A DNA stretch of 64,000 bases, taken from assembly GCA_016271365.2 (NCBI GenBank), contig CM057454.1, positions 693,547,501 to 693,611,500 of the forward strand, in the 5' to 3' direction. The notes under the pieces are model-generated. The model was not told the origin of the DNA. It saw nothing but the letters and a program-made list of their open reading frames with translations, and did no database searches. The DNA comes from Neoceratodus forsteri. Taxonomy: Eukaryota > Chordata > Ceratodontiformes > Ceratodontidae. Shown piece after piece: positions 44,128 through 56,767 of the stretch. The position numbers and the translations under genes were made by a program. Within the stretch, counting starts at the first letter, position 1. Each line of letters begins with the position of its first letter.

Positions 44128-46670
44128 GAGCACAATTTCAACCCCTCGGGGAGACCAGATATGCTATGGCTTGCTTTTAAAGCCTATTTGAAGGGTATCT
44201 TAATCAGCATAGCCACCTATAGGAAAAAAATGGCTAGTTCTAAGTTGTCCCAGTTATTATCTAGAATCAGGAAGTTGGAGAAGAATCTTTCCACTCAATC
44301 CCCGGACTAATTTAGACAGGAATTAATCAAAGTAAGAGCTGCGTACAATGAAATGTTGAGAGAGAAAGTAGAGTATGCCATGTTAAAAATCCAGGCACCT
44401 TACACTGACCAAGGGGAAAAGGAAGGGTGCCTTTTAGCACTTAGGCTTAAACAAATGGAGTCATCTCGATATATATCCTCGATAACTTCCAGGTTAGATG
44501 GTACCTCCAAAACCCATCCCCAGGACATTTTAAGGGAATTCTTCTGCTATTACAAGGATTTATATGGCCCTATGCAATCTCCCCCTCCAGAACAAACCAT
44601 ACGCAATTACTTGATGATGCTAATTTACCCCAATTGTCAGAGGAACAGTGGAACTGTTTAGTAGCCCCTATTTCAGTAGACAAAATTTCCGAGGTGATGG
44701 GGAATTTACCAGTGAATAAAGCTCTGGGGGTGGATGGTTACTCTGCTAATTTTTATAAGAAGTTTAAAACCCACCTAATCCTGATGCATCTTCCCTTATT
44801 CCAATAGATTTTATCTGGGAAAGTGGTAGACTCTTCTCTTTCCGAAGCTCTAATAGTTTTAATACCTAAACCGGACAAGGCTCCTGACATGGTTACTAAT
44901 TACAGGCCCATCTCTCTTATGAATATAGACATAAAAATGTTATCCAAGCTGATGGCCAAGCATCTCAATACTGTATTAAATACCCTGATAAGCCCTGAAC
45001 AGGTCAGTTTTATGCAGGGAAGGTTATCTTCAGATCATATACACACCCTGTCTCGGCGTGTAGGGATGCACCTTATCCAACCATTTTGGTTTCACTGGAT
45101 GCCGAGAAGGCATTCGACAGGGTAGATTGGCGTTACTTGTTTTTAACTCTCGAGGCCTTCAGCTTCCCATTCAAATTCATTGAAGGGATCAGGTCTTTAT
45201 ATCGTTCCCCATCTGCACTGGTTTCGGGTAACGGGGCGATCTCCGAGGCTTTGACATTACAGTCAGGAACCAGACAAGGGTGCCCTTTATCGCCGTTATT
45301 GTTTAACATCTATCCAGAACCATTAATCTGTAAACTAACAGTTTGTCAAGAGGTTCAAGGGATCCCGATTCACCTGTGTGAAGTGAAGGTTTTAGCATAC
45401 GCGGATGACCTGCTCCTCCAGCTTGCGAACCCCAAGGTATCCATACCCCCTATGTTAGACATTATTGAAGAGTTCAGTAGAATCTCGAACTACAAATTAA
45501 ATGTTAGTAAAACCATAGTTTTTCCTTTAAATCATAAGGTGCTTAAGGTGGCTATTCTGGCATTGGGGCTCAGTTGGAAATGTGAGTCACTGAGATATCT
45601 GGGTATTGAGTTAACCAGATGTTCTGGACAAGTCATCAAGTTAAATCTTGACCCCCTAATCCACATAATTTCCCAAGATCTCAATAGATGGTCATCCCTT
45701 CCCTTGTCATTGTGGGGAAGAATAAATTTAATTAAAATGAATGTTTTCCCCCAGCTTTTTTATCCCCTTTCTATGCTTAACATTTGGCTTCCTATGTCAT
45801 GGTTTAATAAAATACAATCCCTTATCACGAATTTTATCTGGCAGTATAAACCCCTGAGGATAGCTTATTACAAACTGACTGCTCCAAGTCAAAAGGGGTA
45901 CTGCGTCTCCCCCACCTCACATCGTATTTCTGGGCCAGCCATATTAATAAGTATTTAAGATGGCTTACTAAGGACAACCTACACTCTGCCCTAGCTTGGC
46001 TTAAAATTGAACTTACTCTAATCCGTTCATGCGGCCTGAATCTAGAGGGATTATTATTTGTTAAGCAGAGTCTTCTACCTCTAAAAGTTAAGAATTCTAC
46101 TATTACAACCTCATTAAAGATTCATGCACAGTTTTGCCGGTACCTTAGATATGAACCTGGTAGAGATCTTAATCAACCTATACTGGGAAATCCTCAATTT
46201 CAAATAGATGGTAAACTCATTCCCTCAAATTGGCTACCCGGTTTACAAGGCATGCAAATTTCCAACTTTATTATGGACAGTGGCGATTGGTTCCCGGCCA
46301 AGGATTTATTAATCTGTCTGGGGATCCCTAATAAATACATTTTCTGACTTATGCAACTACGACATTCATTAATGAAAGTCCTTGGTAGAATTCCCCAATC
46401 GGTGAATTGCATTCCTTTTTGTCAAGAACTCTCAAAGTTCTGTGGTTGTCCCGGCACAGTCTTGGCAATTTACAGTACAATCCATAACTGGAAATTCCCC
46501 GACTGCTTTGGGCTCACCGATATGTGGGAATCCCTGTTCCCAAAGCATAATATAGAGTGGCCAAAACTGTGGTACAACTGCCATAAATTTGTGACTCAAG
46601 ACAGGCTTAGATTAATGCAGTTGTATATCCTGCATAATGCATATTATTCACCAGCTCGGTTATTCAAATA
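44128..46670 (+). pseudogene. L1 ORF2 linker and reverse transcriptase
   Basis: The linker has a KEGCLLALRLKQMESSRYI block at 44,420. The RT starts with NLPVNKALGVDGYSANFYKK near 44,705 and continues with ALIVLIPKPDKAPDMVTNYR and PISLMNID. A frameshift at about 45,090 leads to VSLDAEKAFDRVDW (A motif). Next come SGTRQGCPLSPLLFNIYPEP (B motif) and AYADDLLLQL with YADD at 45,398-45,409, then SLRYLGIEL and LWGRINLIKMNVFPQLFYPL. The open stretch 45,086-45,958 is 290 codons. The reading reaches LYILHNAYYSPARLFK at 46,620-46,670, where the CR1 insertion interrupts it. Confidence 0.9.
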
Positions 46671-47620
46671 GACATAGAAACATACATAGAAACATAGACT
46701 TTGACGGCAGATAAGGACCGCTTGGCCCATCTAGTCTGCCCATTTCCCTACCTACAGGATAGGCTGAAGATCCTAGTTAACCAACAGCCTATTTCTTCCT
46801 ACCCCCCCACAAGAATTGCCTTATGTCTGTCCCATGCATTCTTGAATTCTCCCACAGTTTTAGACCCACAACCTCCTCGGAAGGCTGTTCCATGCATCCA
46901 CTACCCTCTCCAAGAAATACTTCCTCACATTGACCCTGAACTGCCCCTCTATCTTTAAATTGTGTGCCCTTGTTCTTGCACGTCTCTTTTTCTGAAAGAT
47001 GCTACCCTCTTGGACTTTGTTGATTCCACTGAGGTACTTAAAAGTTTCTATCATGTCCCCCTCTCCCTTCTTTCCTCAAGGGTATACATATTAAGCTCCT
47101 TTAGTCTCTCCTTACAGCTTCTCTTGCAGACCCTGCACCATTTTAGTTGCTCTCCTCTGGCTGCCTCTATCCTGTCTATGTCCTTGCTGAGATGGGGTCT
47201 CCAGAACTGGACACAGTACTCAGATGGGGTCTCACCAACTGTCTGTACAGAGGGATAACAACTTCCTGTTTTCTGCTGCTGATGCCTCTCCCTATGCATC
47301 CCAGTACACCCCCAGCCCTCCCTACTGCCTTCTCACATTGCTTGCTAACCTTAAGGTCATCTGATATGATTACTCCCAGGTCCCTTTCCTTTTTTGTTGT
47401 TGTTACTACCTCCTCCCCATTGTGTATTCTTCCCCTGGGTTCTTGTTTCCCAGGTGCATTATTTTGCAATTCTGTGCATTGAATCCTAGCTGCCATACTT
47501 CTGACCATTCCTCCAACCTTGCCAAGTCCCTTCTCTTCCTTTCCACGCCTCCTTGTGTATCAACCCTGTTGCAGATCTTTGTGTCATCTGCAAAGAGGCA
47601 TACTATTGGGCCTAAAGCCT
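46671..47620 (-). mobile_element. CR1-type LINE 3' part (family B), nested in the L1
   Basis: The CR1 3' end faces left: GACATAGAAACATACATAGA then GACGGCAGATAAGGACCGCT, the reverse of its terminal octamer-like repeat TTTCTATG. On the minus strand the RT reads IVCLFADDTKICNRVDTQGG (catalytic FADD near 47,580-47,590), NAQNCKIMHLGNKN, TKKERDLGVIISDDLKVSKQ, VIPLYRQLVRPHLS and RKYFLERVVDAWNSLPRRLW, in CR1 order over several frames. It is truncated at about 47,620 just upstream of the catalytic motif. L1 ORF2 resumes immediately afterwards, so insertion postdates the L1. Confidence 0.9.
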
Positions 47621-48075
47621 TCCATGACATGCTCCAGGTGTTTACTGGAGGAAGGAACACTACTTCATGTATTTTGGTCCTGTCCCAAAGTGTCTCCCCT
47701 ATGTATTACCATTAAGCAGTCAATGGATCCCCTTCTGGGGCTTAATGACCTGTTTAGACTGACGGTGTGCATTATGGGTGCTCTCTCTGAGGCTAAAGTG
47801 CGAGTTCACAAATATCATATAACCCTCATAGCCATGTCAGTCAAAAAACTTATATTAAGACATTGGATTGACCAGCAGGAGATTACCTATAATGAATGAC
47901 TGTCCGAACTGTTGGCGAACCTTCGCACAGAAAAGGCTATTGCCAGCCTTAATAACAGAATGGGACAATTCACAAAAATCTGGGATCCCTTATATACCTT
48001 ATACTCTTTACAATAAGGATAATCCAGATATAAGGCTTTATTGTGCCCAGTTGGCTAACCAGGAACTTGAATAGT
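47621..48075 (+). pseudogene. L1 ORF2 C-terminus after the CR1 insertion
   Basis: The reading resumes with CSRCLLEEGTLLHVFWSCPK, a C-x-x-C ... H-x-x-x-x-C cysteine/histidine motif typical of L1 ORF2 C-termini and thought to bind nucleic acid. It continues ALSEAKVRVHKYHITLIAMS and LRHWIDQQEITYNE, then in another frame TEKAIASLNNR and IWDPLYTLYSLQ. These match the minus-strand L1 at 58,374-59,009 block for block. A stop at 47,897 interrupts it. Confidence 0.88.
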
Positions 48076-48286
48076 GCTAATGAGGTTATGTGATGGGTTT
48101 TTGGTGCTCAATGCGGGTAGAGTGGGATGGCGGAGAGGGAGGGCGATAGTTGGGGTGGTGGGGGTCAGACTCATGTGAATCTGATGTTTTATGTATCATG
48201 TTTATGTTCAGGTGTATTTGCCATGTGTATGTAGATGTAGAAAATATCAGAAATGTTTTCAATAAACTTTAAATTGAAAAAAAAAA

Positions 48287-48300
48287 AGAAACAGAGAGCT
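48287..48300 (+). repeat. Target-site duplication, right copy, of the first full-length L1
   Basis: AGAAACAGAGAGCT directly follows the A-rich tail and matches 41,119-41,132 exactly. Confidence 0.9.
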
Positions 48301-48750
48301 CAATTCTCATAGCCCTGAAGCTGATGCAAGGTGCCTGCATCACACAGAGGTAATTCAAGGAGCACCTTGCATCAAAACTTAAGGAGATCCCAACTCAGGA
48401 AGACCCCTCTGCCAAACCAGAACCCAGGGCAGCAGATCAGCCCTGTACCAGGTTTGTGCCAAACTAATGGGTACAAGAGGGTGATAGGTCCATGCAGAAA
48501 ATGCAAGGTGCCATATTCTCAACACTGGATTTCAGGAAATATTCCCAGAGGACACACATTCTGGGACAGTTAGAATTGCCAGGGCTGGTCTAATGATCTG
48601 TGCATCACCAGCACAGCCCTCCATGGGGGGAAGGAACATGTGCCACCCGCCGCTTGTAGTCTCCCTCGCCCTTACGACATAATATTCTGTGCATTGACAT
48701 TGCATATGCCTAGTGCACCAACCTGGTAAACAGTTTAACTAGTTTCAATT
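48301..48750. other. Unassigned DNA between the L1 and the L2-type element
   Basis: No gene or known repeat is recognised. GCAAGGTGCCTGCATC and GCACCTTGCATC near 48,327-48,372 form a weak inverted repeat. Confidence 0.4.
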
Positions 48751-48756
48751 TTATTT

Positions 48757-50513
48757 GTTCAATCCACACACTGGATTTGGTCTTTTCTTTGAATCTTGAA
48801 GTAAGTCATTCCAGGGTTGATCCTGTAAGTTGGTCGGATCATGGTACTGTGGGTTTCACATTGGGAGCCCTTCCCTTAGAAGGTCCTGCCCATGTGGAGA
48901 TGATCTGGTACCACCCTTTGAGAGGTGTTTCCTCTACGGGACTGGTGGTGGTGCTGGACCTATCGAGTGTGGAAGGGACTTGTGCAGTGGGGAGAAAGGG
49001 GGGGTGGCGGCCTATAAAAGGGCCATCTCTGCCACCTTTGACTCCATCACACCCATTTGTGTCCACCCTTTCTCCACATGCTGCAGACCCTTGCAGTTTG
49101 ATGAAGATCTGTGAGGCCTAAAGACAAGGGGTGAAGGTTAGAGAGATGCTGGAGGGGATCTTGACTGAACGGGGACAGATTGGCCCTGAAGTCACATTAT
49201 GTTTATCATGGGGCGATCTCTCAGAAGAAGGCAGAATTTCTGTCTAGAGAGAGATTGCTGCAGCAAGGAATAGACCAGCTCAGCTCTTCCACATGGTGGA
49301 CAGGTTGTTCCATCCTGACTGTCTATGTGTGGGGGCAGCAAGATCAGTGGTTAGGTTTGAGGAGCTGGCCCTATTCTTTGCCGACAAGGTGTCCTCCATC
49401 AGGGCTGAGTTCTCCTCAAGTGGCTCTTGAAAGGACGTTGGTGGTCTATCTGAGAGGTGTAGAGACACTCCTCCTGTCTGGGAGGAGTTTGAGCAAGTTG
49501 GGGAGGAGGAGGAGGTGGTGGGGATACTCTAAGCTACAACCTACCCAATGTGATCTTGACCCATGACCAACTTGGCTTCTGGTCGGATGTTTGAACCTGT
49601 TGGGACATGTGGTTGCTGAGATTGTCTGGAGTTCCTTGAGGACTCAAATCTTTCCACAGGCTTTGAAAGAGGCCTTAGTTAGACCCCCTTTTGAGAAAAG
49701 CATTCTCTGGACCTGGACTGCCTCAGCAACTACAGGCTGGTGTCGAACCTCCCATTTTTCAGGAAGGTTATTGAAAAAGTGATTGCCATTCAGCTTGAGA
49801 GAAACCTCACTGCTTTGTCTTCCTAGGAGCCATTTCAGTCTGGTTTCCAGGTGAGGCACCACCCTGGTGAAGGTGTTGATTGACCTCTTGATGGTGAGGG
49901 ACAGGAGAGACCATACCATCTTAGTCCTTTTTGACTTCTCCACAGCATTTGACACTGTGGATCATGAGGTGTTGCTTGACTGCTTGCGGTTCTGGTGTGG
50001 CCTGTCTGGCAAGGTCATCTGCTGGTTTAGGTCTTACCTAACAGGTAGAGTGCAAAGGGTAAAGATGGGGCTTGCCTCATCAGCCCTGAAGCCTCTGTGC
50101 TGTGGAGTTCCGCAAGGTTCGGTCCTGTCTCTCTTGTTGTTCAAGGTGTATATGTTGCCACTGGGGGACATCATCAGGTGGTCCAGACTGGGTTTTCACT
50201 GTTACACAGATGACATCCAACTGTATCTGTCCTGTGCACCCGGGAACCAGGTTTCAGTTGCTGCATTTAACAACTGCCTCAAGGAGTTCCCATCATGGAT
50301 TGCTCAAAATTGGTTCTGGCTAAACCCAGACAAGACTGAGGTACTGGTGGTGGATCCAGGTCATTGGAAGGGAGGAGGGGTGTTGGGATACCCTTCAACT
50401 TAGTGTTAGGTGGTGTTCCCCTTGTCCCCTCCAGACAGGGGAAGGATTTTGGCATGATCCTGGATGATGGACTGACCATCACTGTTCAAGAGGTGGCCGT
50501 TGTCAGGAGTGGT
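48757..50513 (+). pseudogene. L2-type ORF2: endonuclease end and RT
   Basis: The reading opens with HTLDLVFSLNLEVS and VDPVSWSDHGTVGF, the last endonuclease block with catalytic Asp-His, at 48,768-48,855. A linker with YKRAISATFDSITP follows in other frames. The RT core at 49,867-50,403 reads TILVLFDFSTAFDTVDHEVL (A motif), CCGVPQGSVLSLLLFKVYML (B motif) and CYTDDIQLYLSC, with YTDD at 50,203-50,214 where most relatives have YADD. WFWLNPDKTEVLVV comes next. After a frame change DDGLTITVQEV leads to the insertion site. Ala-to-Thr in the catalytic loop keeps both Asp residues. Confidence 0.85.
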
Positions 50514-50519
50514 TTTTAT
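50505..50519 (+). repeat. Target-site duplication, left copy, of the nested L1
   Basis: AGGAGTGGTTTTTAT occurs here and exactly again at 57,043-57,057. All 15 bases match. Confidence 0.95.
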
Positions 50520-50681
50520 GGTCACGTGATGGCAGCTTGAGCTGAAGCAGCAGTTCCTCGGAGCTCCGTTCCCTGCTCTTCGATTTTAATCTAATAACTG
50601 GTTTCTAAAAGTGAGACTTACCCTACCAGAGAAATCTAACAGCAAGATAACTGTAGTTGAATGTGTGGGATCGAGTATTGA

Positions 50682-51537
50682 ATGGAGGTGTACATGAAAA
50701 AAGTGTTACCGAGACGATCCCCACCGCTTGCTCTGGAGAAAGACAAGGCCACAAAACAACCTTGGCAGCAAGCTCCAAATTTGCCAAAAATGTCTGCAGC
50801 ATCTACAGCACTCTCGGAGGAGAAATTTATGGAGATAATGCAGCCGTTGCAGACAGCAATTACGACAATCTCCGAAGACCTTCAAGCAATTAAAACTTCT
50901 GTAGATTCCTTGTCAAGGAGAGTTGGGGACTCCGAAACTAGAATGACATCCTTGGAAAGAAGGCAGGACAAGGCCAACCCAGATTCAGCTAACATTGGGC
51001 GCAGACTTAAAATGCTGGAGGAGAAGATAGAGGATTTGGAGGGGCGCAGCAGATGGAACAACCTTGTGGTAATTGGCATTCCTGAGAAACAGGAAGGGAA
51101 TGCAGCAATCATATTCATGCAAAAGTTTTACGCTAAAATGCCGGTCCCCCCCCCCGAATGGAGGAGATTATGTGATCGAGAGGGCCCACTGAGCCCTGCG
51201 TCCTCCGCCAGCCCCTGGTCAGTCCCAGAGGCCAATGATTTTTAAGCTGCTAAATTTCATCGATAGGCAGCACATATTGAATAAAGTGAAAGAAATCCAA
51301 GAAGTGACCTGGGAGGGCAGGAAAATTCGAATAGCGCAGGACCTTCCTCACTCGGTGCGATTAAGGAGACAAGAACGCCATCCTATTGTGTCCAAGTTGA
51401 TCGCAGCGGCAAAGCAGTTCAGGGTCAAATACCACGCAGTCCTGATGGTAAAAAATGAAGACAAATGGATTTCTTATGATTCCCCTGCACAAGCCTTGCA
51501 AGGTTTAAAAGAGCTCTTTCCAGACCTGTTCAAGTGA
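50682..51537 (+). pseudogene. L1 ORF1p-like protein with one frameshift
   Basis: The N-terminal frame (50,682-51,245) has a basic start, a long coiled coil (IMQPLQTAITTISEDLQAIK, SLSRRVGDSETRMTSLERRQ) and SRWNNLVVIGIPEKQEG, the start of the RRM-like domain. A run of ten C bases at 51,147-51,156 marks the frame change. The second frame gives DYVIERAH, one stop (TGA, likely from CGA), then PMIFKLLNFIDRQHILNKV, KIRIAQDLPHSVRL and a natural end at FPDLFK (51,535). One homopolymer indel and one CpG-type stop are the main damage I see. Confidence 0.88.
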
Positions 51538-53066
51538 GGGCAAGTCGGCATATAAGAATGGCAATGTAAGTGCTTGTTGCCATGGAGTGCTCCCTCTGAA
51601 TATTGTGCAAAGAATCTTTTAACATATGGTAGTTAAGTATGCTGGCATATACTAGATGCAAATCATCAGAAGAAATGATTGTTAGAGCTGTACTTAAGTA
51701 CGATCCCATGATTTCTTGTAAATGTACCCAGGTTTATTTTGAAGCTTTGGTTTTTGGCGCCCGAAGAGATATCAATAATGGGGGGATGTTCTGACATGGC
51801 CAAGAATTCGTGGGATGTACCACCTTAGAACAGCTTGTCCACTTCCATCACATCTACCAGACACCCACAGCTCCTTACATTCACTTGACTTTGCAGACTG
51901 AAACAGGAGATGAATGGTGAATTAATAAGAAGCTAATGGCACAAGCTGATATGAAGAACCACAGCCTCTATAGTAGTCTACTCCTCACTTGCATACTACG
52001 AGACAACGCAGTTTGTAACATTGTAAAATAATCACATGGACCAGCTTCATCTGGACTCTAAATGCAATACGCGGGAATAGAACTCAGTGCGATCAGATAT
52101 GGGGAACTGTGCCGCTTTGAGATGACATCGGATTAAGTCTGGTTATGTGCAATCTCTTTTGACCTGGCAGCCGTTTAAATCTGCACCTACTTTACTACCA
52201 ACCCTGCCCTAGGAGACCGATAGCACTCTGGTGGGGGCAGCTAGATCGAGCGATACAGACCTGAAAATAAATCAATACTGTACCTAATATAGCCACCTTG
52301 CAGGTTTTAGGGAAAGTTTAACATTTCTATACCGCGTAGAATTTAACATTTTAGCATATAGAAATAGTAGAGTTATTGATTTTATTCCCTCTCCTTTCTT
52401 TAAAATGTAGAGTTGTTATGAGTAGCGGAAAGGTGATAACATAATATAGACAAGCTACTTATTTCCAGGCTGATTACATGTCTACTAAGCTCTCCATACT
52501 GGATAGAGATGATGAGTACATATATAGATGTTTGCTATTCTTATTCCCTGATAATCATGGTTTCATCTATAGGCTTTAATAGATGTGTGCTAGATACAGG
52601 AAAGCATTGAACATTTAAGGTGCCTGCTTGTAATGTAAACAAACGCCTTTTTTTTCTCTCTCTTACTCTCCTCTGAACAGTTGTTAGCGGTGGGGTAAGG
52701 GGAAGGGGGGGGCTCCGGGGAACAACATTGTTAAGCTGGAGTCTGCTTTATTGTTTAAATCATGTGGCATAGCATGGGTGGGAGTACAGTGAGTTGGTAC
52801 TGGGGGTGTTGCGTTAAGCTATGGGTTATAATTTGTAACTCTAATAGATATCGAGGGATGGGTAGTAGTGTTGTTATTTTGGGAGGGAAAAGGACTACAC
52901 ACCGTCAACTACGAAGGGTTAAAAGTTTGTCAGGATACTTTCTCACTTTCCAGTTGGACTTACTATGCTCCCCAGATGGCTTGGTGTATAGGGCCAGGAG
53001 GGCAACTTCAATATAGGTTTATTCTGCTAATTAGCCCTTATGCCTCTTCACAATCACTATAGAAAA
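51538..53066 (+). other. L1 inter-ORF spacer
   Basis: About 1.5 kb between ORF1 and ORF2 with no coding blocks of either. A pyrimidine run (TTTTTTTTCTCTCTCTT) lies at 52,650-52,666 and a G-rich run (GGGGAAGGGGGGGGCTCCGG) near 52,699-52,718. The related L1 at 41-48 kb has a spacer of 1.1 kb in the same place. Confidence 0.6.
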
Positions 53067-56000
53067 TTAGTAATAACTATCGTTTTGTGAGTTGGAGCAT
53101 TAAGGAGCAAAGGATAGGGTCAAAGACAGGCTATTTTAAAGCACTTACAACAGTTGTGTGCACAAATAGTTTTTTTACAGGAAACGCACTTAAAAAGGGA
53201 GGACTCGACCCTCTTTAGAAGACTATGGGTGGGTCAGGTATTTAGTGCAGGAACCTCCACGAGTAAAGGGGGAGTAGTGATTCTACTGGCTTGGAGTGTT
53301 CTGTTTAAATTATCTCAGGAAATATGGGATCCAGAGGGCAGATACATAATTGTACATGGATCCTTGGAGTCTTGTCCGGTTCTCCTTGGTTCAGTATATG
53401 GACCAAATAGTGACTCTCCCTCTTGTTTTGTGAATCTATTAAACATAATAGTGACTAATCCACCCAAACTCACAATATTGGGAGGGGATTGGAACTTAGT
53501 CCTTCAGACAGACCTAGACAGGTCTGATCGTATGTGGCGAGGCCTATCCCCAGTGCAGAGAGCATTGAAAGATCTAATGTACAGTGCTGCATTAATTGAT
53601 GTGTGGAGAGTTTTTAAACCTTCCGAAAGGCAATATACCTTTTTTTCTGCTGCGCATAAAACATATTCCCAGATTGATTATTTACTTGTAAGCTCCTCTG
53701 CAATCCCCAAGGTTACGCAGACAGGAATTTCAGCCAGAGTATTGTCTGACCATGCTCCGGTTGACATGGAATTCAGGTTAGGGGCAGGGGCCAAGCGTTC
53801 CCCACAATGGCGCCTGAATAGTCAGCTATTAAAAGATTCAGCCACTGTGGGATACATCATGGAACATATTGCCTTCTTCCTTAATTGTAATCAGGGGACA
53901 GTAGATAAATATGACTTAATTTGGGCAGCCTTAAAATGTTCCTTGAGAGGGGAATTTATCAAAATGGCTTCCAAAAGGGTTAAGAATCAAAGAGCTCAGC
54001 TAGATGTTCTTTTAACATCTATTAAAAATTTAGAATATAGTTTATCACGTACGTCCCCTGCAGAGATGTGGACTAGATTATACCAATTGCAAGCCCAGTA
54101 TGCAGGTTTAATATCTCAGAGGGCTGAGCTATCCTTACACAGAACCAAAATGAAATATCTAGATACGGGAGAGAGGGCAAGTAAGATGCTTGCAATGCGT
54201 ATTCGCCAAATGGATGCCTCGCAATTTATTGCTGGTATCTGCTCTGAAGAAAATGGCCAAATCTGTACCGAGCCCCAAAAAATAGCGGAAATGTTTGGAT
54301 CTTATTATCAGGATTTATACACAGTGGCCCCATCCACATGGCCCACTGAAGTGGATATAAATTCATATCTTAGTTCCGTGAATCTGCCTATGGTTACTGT
54401 CACAGAAGTAGCCCTATTAAGTGCCCCAATTACCCTAGGTGAAATCCAGAAGGCCATCCAACAGATGCCATTGGACAAGTCCCCCAGACCGGATGGCTTG
54501 CCAAGCAATTTTTATAAAACTTGTCAAGCTGCGATAGCACCTGTGTTAAAGAACCTTTTTACTTATTGGTATAATAATGGGATATCAGATCCCAGTTCTC
54601 AAGAGGCTGTGGTATCCTTAATTTTAAAGCCTGGGAAGGATCCACAAAACCTTAGTAGTTACCGCCCTATATCCTTATTAAATACTGACACAAAAAATAT
54701 TGGCCAAAGTACTGGCTAACAGACTCACTAAAATTGTAGGCAATCTAATAGGACACGAACAGGTCGGATTCATGGCCGGAAGGTCATCTCGAGACCATGT
54801 GAGAAAGCTGTTACATCTCATTGCAACTGCTAGAGACTTCTAGGTTCCGATGGTGCTGGTCTCATTGGACGCTGAAAAGGCGTTCGATAGAGTCTCCTGG
54901 GACTTTTTGTTCACCACCTTAACTCCTTTTGGTTTTCCAGAAGAATTTATAAAGTGGATTAAGGTCTTATACTCCTGCCCATTGGCTAGAGTTAAATGTA
55001 ATGGGCTATTGTCCCCCCCTTCAAACTAGCTCGGGGTACTAGGCAAGGATGTCCCCCTTTCTCCACTACTCTTCAATATATACCTAGAGCCTTTGCTTAT
55101 TAGAATGGCAGGTAATAACAACATAGAAGGTATTCAAATAGGAGAAATGAAGTATGCTTTTTCGGTATATGCAGATGACATCTTATTGCATTTAGAGAGG
55201 CCAGGTATCTCAGTCCCTGCTGTCCTAGAGGAAATTGCAGAATATTCCAAAATATCCTATTATAAGATAAATCGAGCAAAAACGAAGATAATGCCCCTGA
55301 ATTATAGAATGAATAAAGCGGCGTTATCCCTGTTGGGCCTTGCTTGGGAAACGAAGTCTATAGACTATCTAGGAATCAAGATCTTTAGGGAACTTGGGAC
55401 TATAATGTGAAACAATATTGATAATTTAATTAAAACAATAGCTATGGACCTGGAGAGATGGCGATTATTTCCTATCTCTCTATGGGGCAGATTAAGTATA
55501 ATTAAAATGAATCTACTACCGAGGATATTATATCCTTTGGGAATGCTGGGCATATACCTTCCAAAAATGTGGTTTTCCAGGCTGCAAAGCATACTAAATT
55601 CCTTTCTGTGGAACAAGAAGAGTATCCACAGGTCTTATCTAAAATTAACAGCCCCGAAATTAAGGGGAGGCCTTGCAGCCCCCTCTTTTTTTCTATATTA
55701 TATTGTGCAGCACATGAGTAAATTGTCCTTCTGGCACAAAGAGATAGAACATGCAGTATACTCCCCTCTCTGGCTACCTATAGAAAGATATTTGGTAACC
55801 CGAGTAAAGTGCTCATTGTGGGCCCTTTTATATGTTTCCCCATCCTACATTCCCAAACCTCTCAGAAATAACCCTGTGGGTTGGTCAATAAAGGCTTCTC
55901 ACCAGGCCCAAAAATACTTTGCAGTGAACTGGTATCAGTCCTCTGACCAGCCAATCATTAATAACCCACATTTCAAGATTGGTGGCACTCCAATACCTTC

Positions 56001-56767
56001 TACCTTTTTGGCCTCGGCTGAACCAATGTAAAGTTTCAGAAATGTGGATGAGTGGGAAACTGATTCCCTTTGTTCAATTGCAAATCATTATGGGTGCTTT
56101 AGATAATGAAGCCTTTAAATATTTCCAAGTTAGTAAGGCCCTCACTTCATTCTCCCTGATGGCCCCATTAAGGGGGCTTAGGTGATAGCAATCTAACTAC
56201 GCTCATGCAGATTGCCTCCCAACCACATGCAGTGTCTAACATATATAAAACTCTACAGGATTGGGACCATAGACTACCATCTGGAACTTGTCCCTACTGG
56301 ATGAGAGAGCTAGGTATCCCTGAGGACACTAAGTTATGGAAAAAACTTTGGATATCAATGAATAAATTTATTAAGCAAGACAGACTTAGATTAGTCCATT
56401 ATAATATTATGCACAATATCTATTTGACACCAGATAAGCTCTTGAGATATGGGACATTAGCTGCATCAACGTGCAATAAGTGTAAGAGTGACACCAGTTC
56501 CCTCTATCATATGCTATGGCAGTGTCCCTATATAAAGACATTCTGGCAGTCTATTAGTAATGCTTTGGACCCTATCCTTGGCTTAAGAGAATTATTTACA
56601 CCTGAAGTCTGTATAATAAATCATTTTCCAGCTGACACCCCTAAAAACAGGAGAACACACATGACACTCATCACTGCAACTGCTAAACTTATAATAGTGA
56701 GACACTGGGTAGAGGAGAAATCTCCCACATTATTGGAATGGTACAGGGAGAGTGTCTTGGCACTGTA
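53067..56767 (+). pseudogene. L1 ORF2: endonuclease, reverse transcriptase, cysteine-rich end
   Basis: The N-terminus reads NNYRFVSWSIK (usual SWN has become SWS), then after a frameshift a 521-codon open stretch (53,154-54,719) holds FLQETHLKRED (Glu), GGDWNLVLQTD, SQIDYLLVSS and LSDHAPVDM, the remaining endonuclease blocks, then a linker and the RT entry KSPRPDGLPSNFYK. A frameshift near 54,700 leads to VSLDAEKAFDRVSWDF (A motif). A C/T run near 55,050-55,060 shifts the frame again before PLSPLLFNIYLEPL. YADD is at 55,168-55,179. The end has CNKCKSDTSSLYHMLWQC (C-x-x-C-H-C type) and a stop at 56,766. Confidence 0.9.

Larger units (their letters stand above)
41133..48286 (+). mobile_element. 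L1-type LINE, full length, with a nested CR1
   Basis: The element has a 5' UTR with ATCACGTGAT near its start, ORF1 (41,297-42,165), a 1.1-kb spacer, ORF2 (43,306-48,075) and a 3' UTR ending AATAAACTTTAAATTG plus an A run. It is bounded by a perfect 14-bp target-site duplication. A minus-strand CR1 (46,671-47,620) splits ORF2 just before its cysteine-rich end. ORF protein comparison shows it is the same family as the minus-strand L1 at 58,150-64,000 and a different family from the L1 at 50,520-57,042. Confidence 0.92.

Noticed and set aside
53154..54719. A functional host gene in the 521-codon open frame
   Set aside because: It is the endonuclease and early RT of an L1 ORF2, lying within an element with target-site duplications, and it is frameshifted on both sides.
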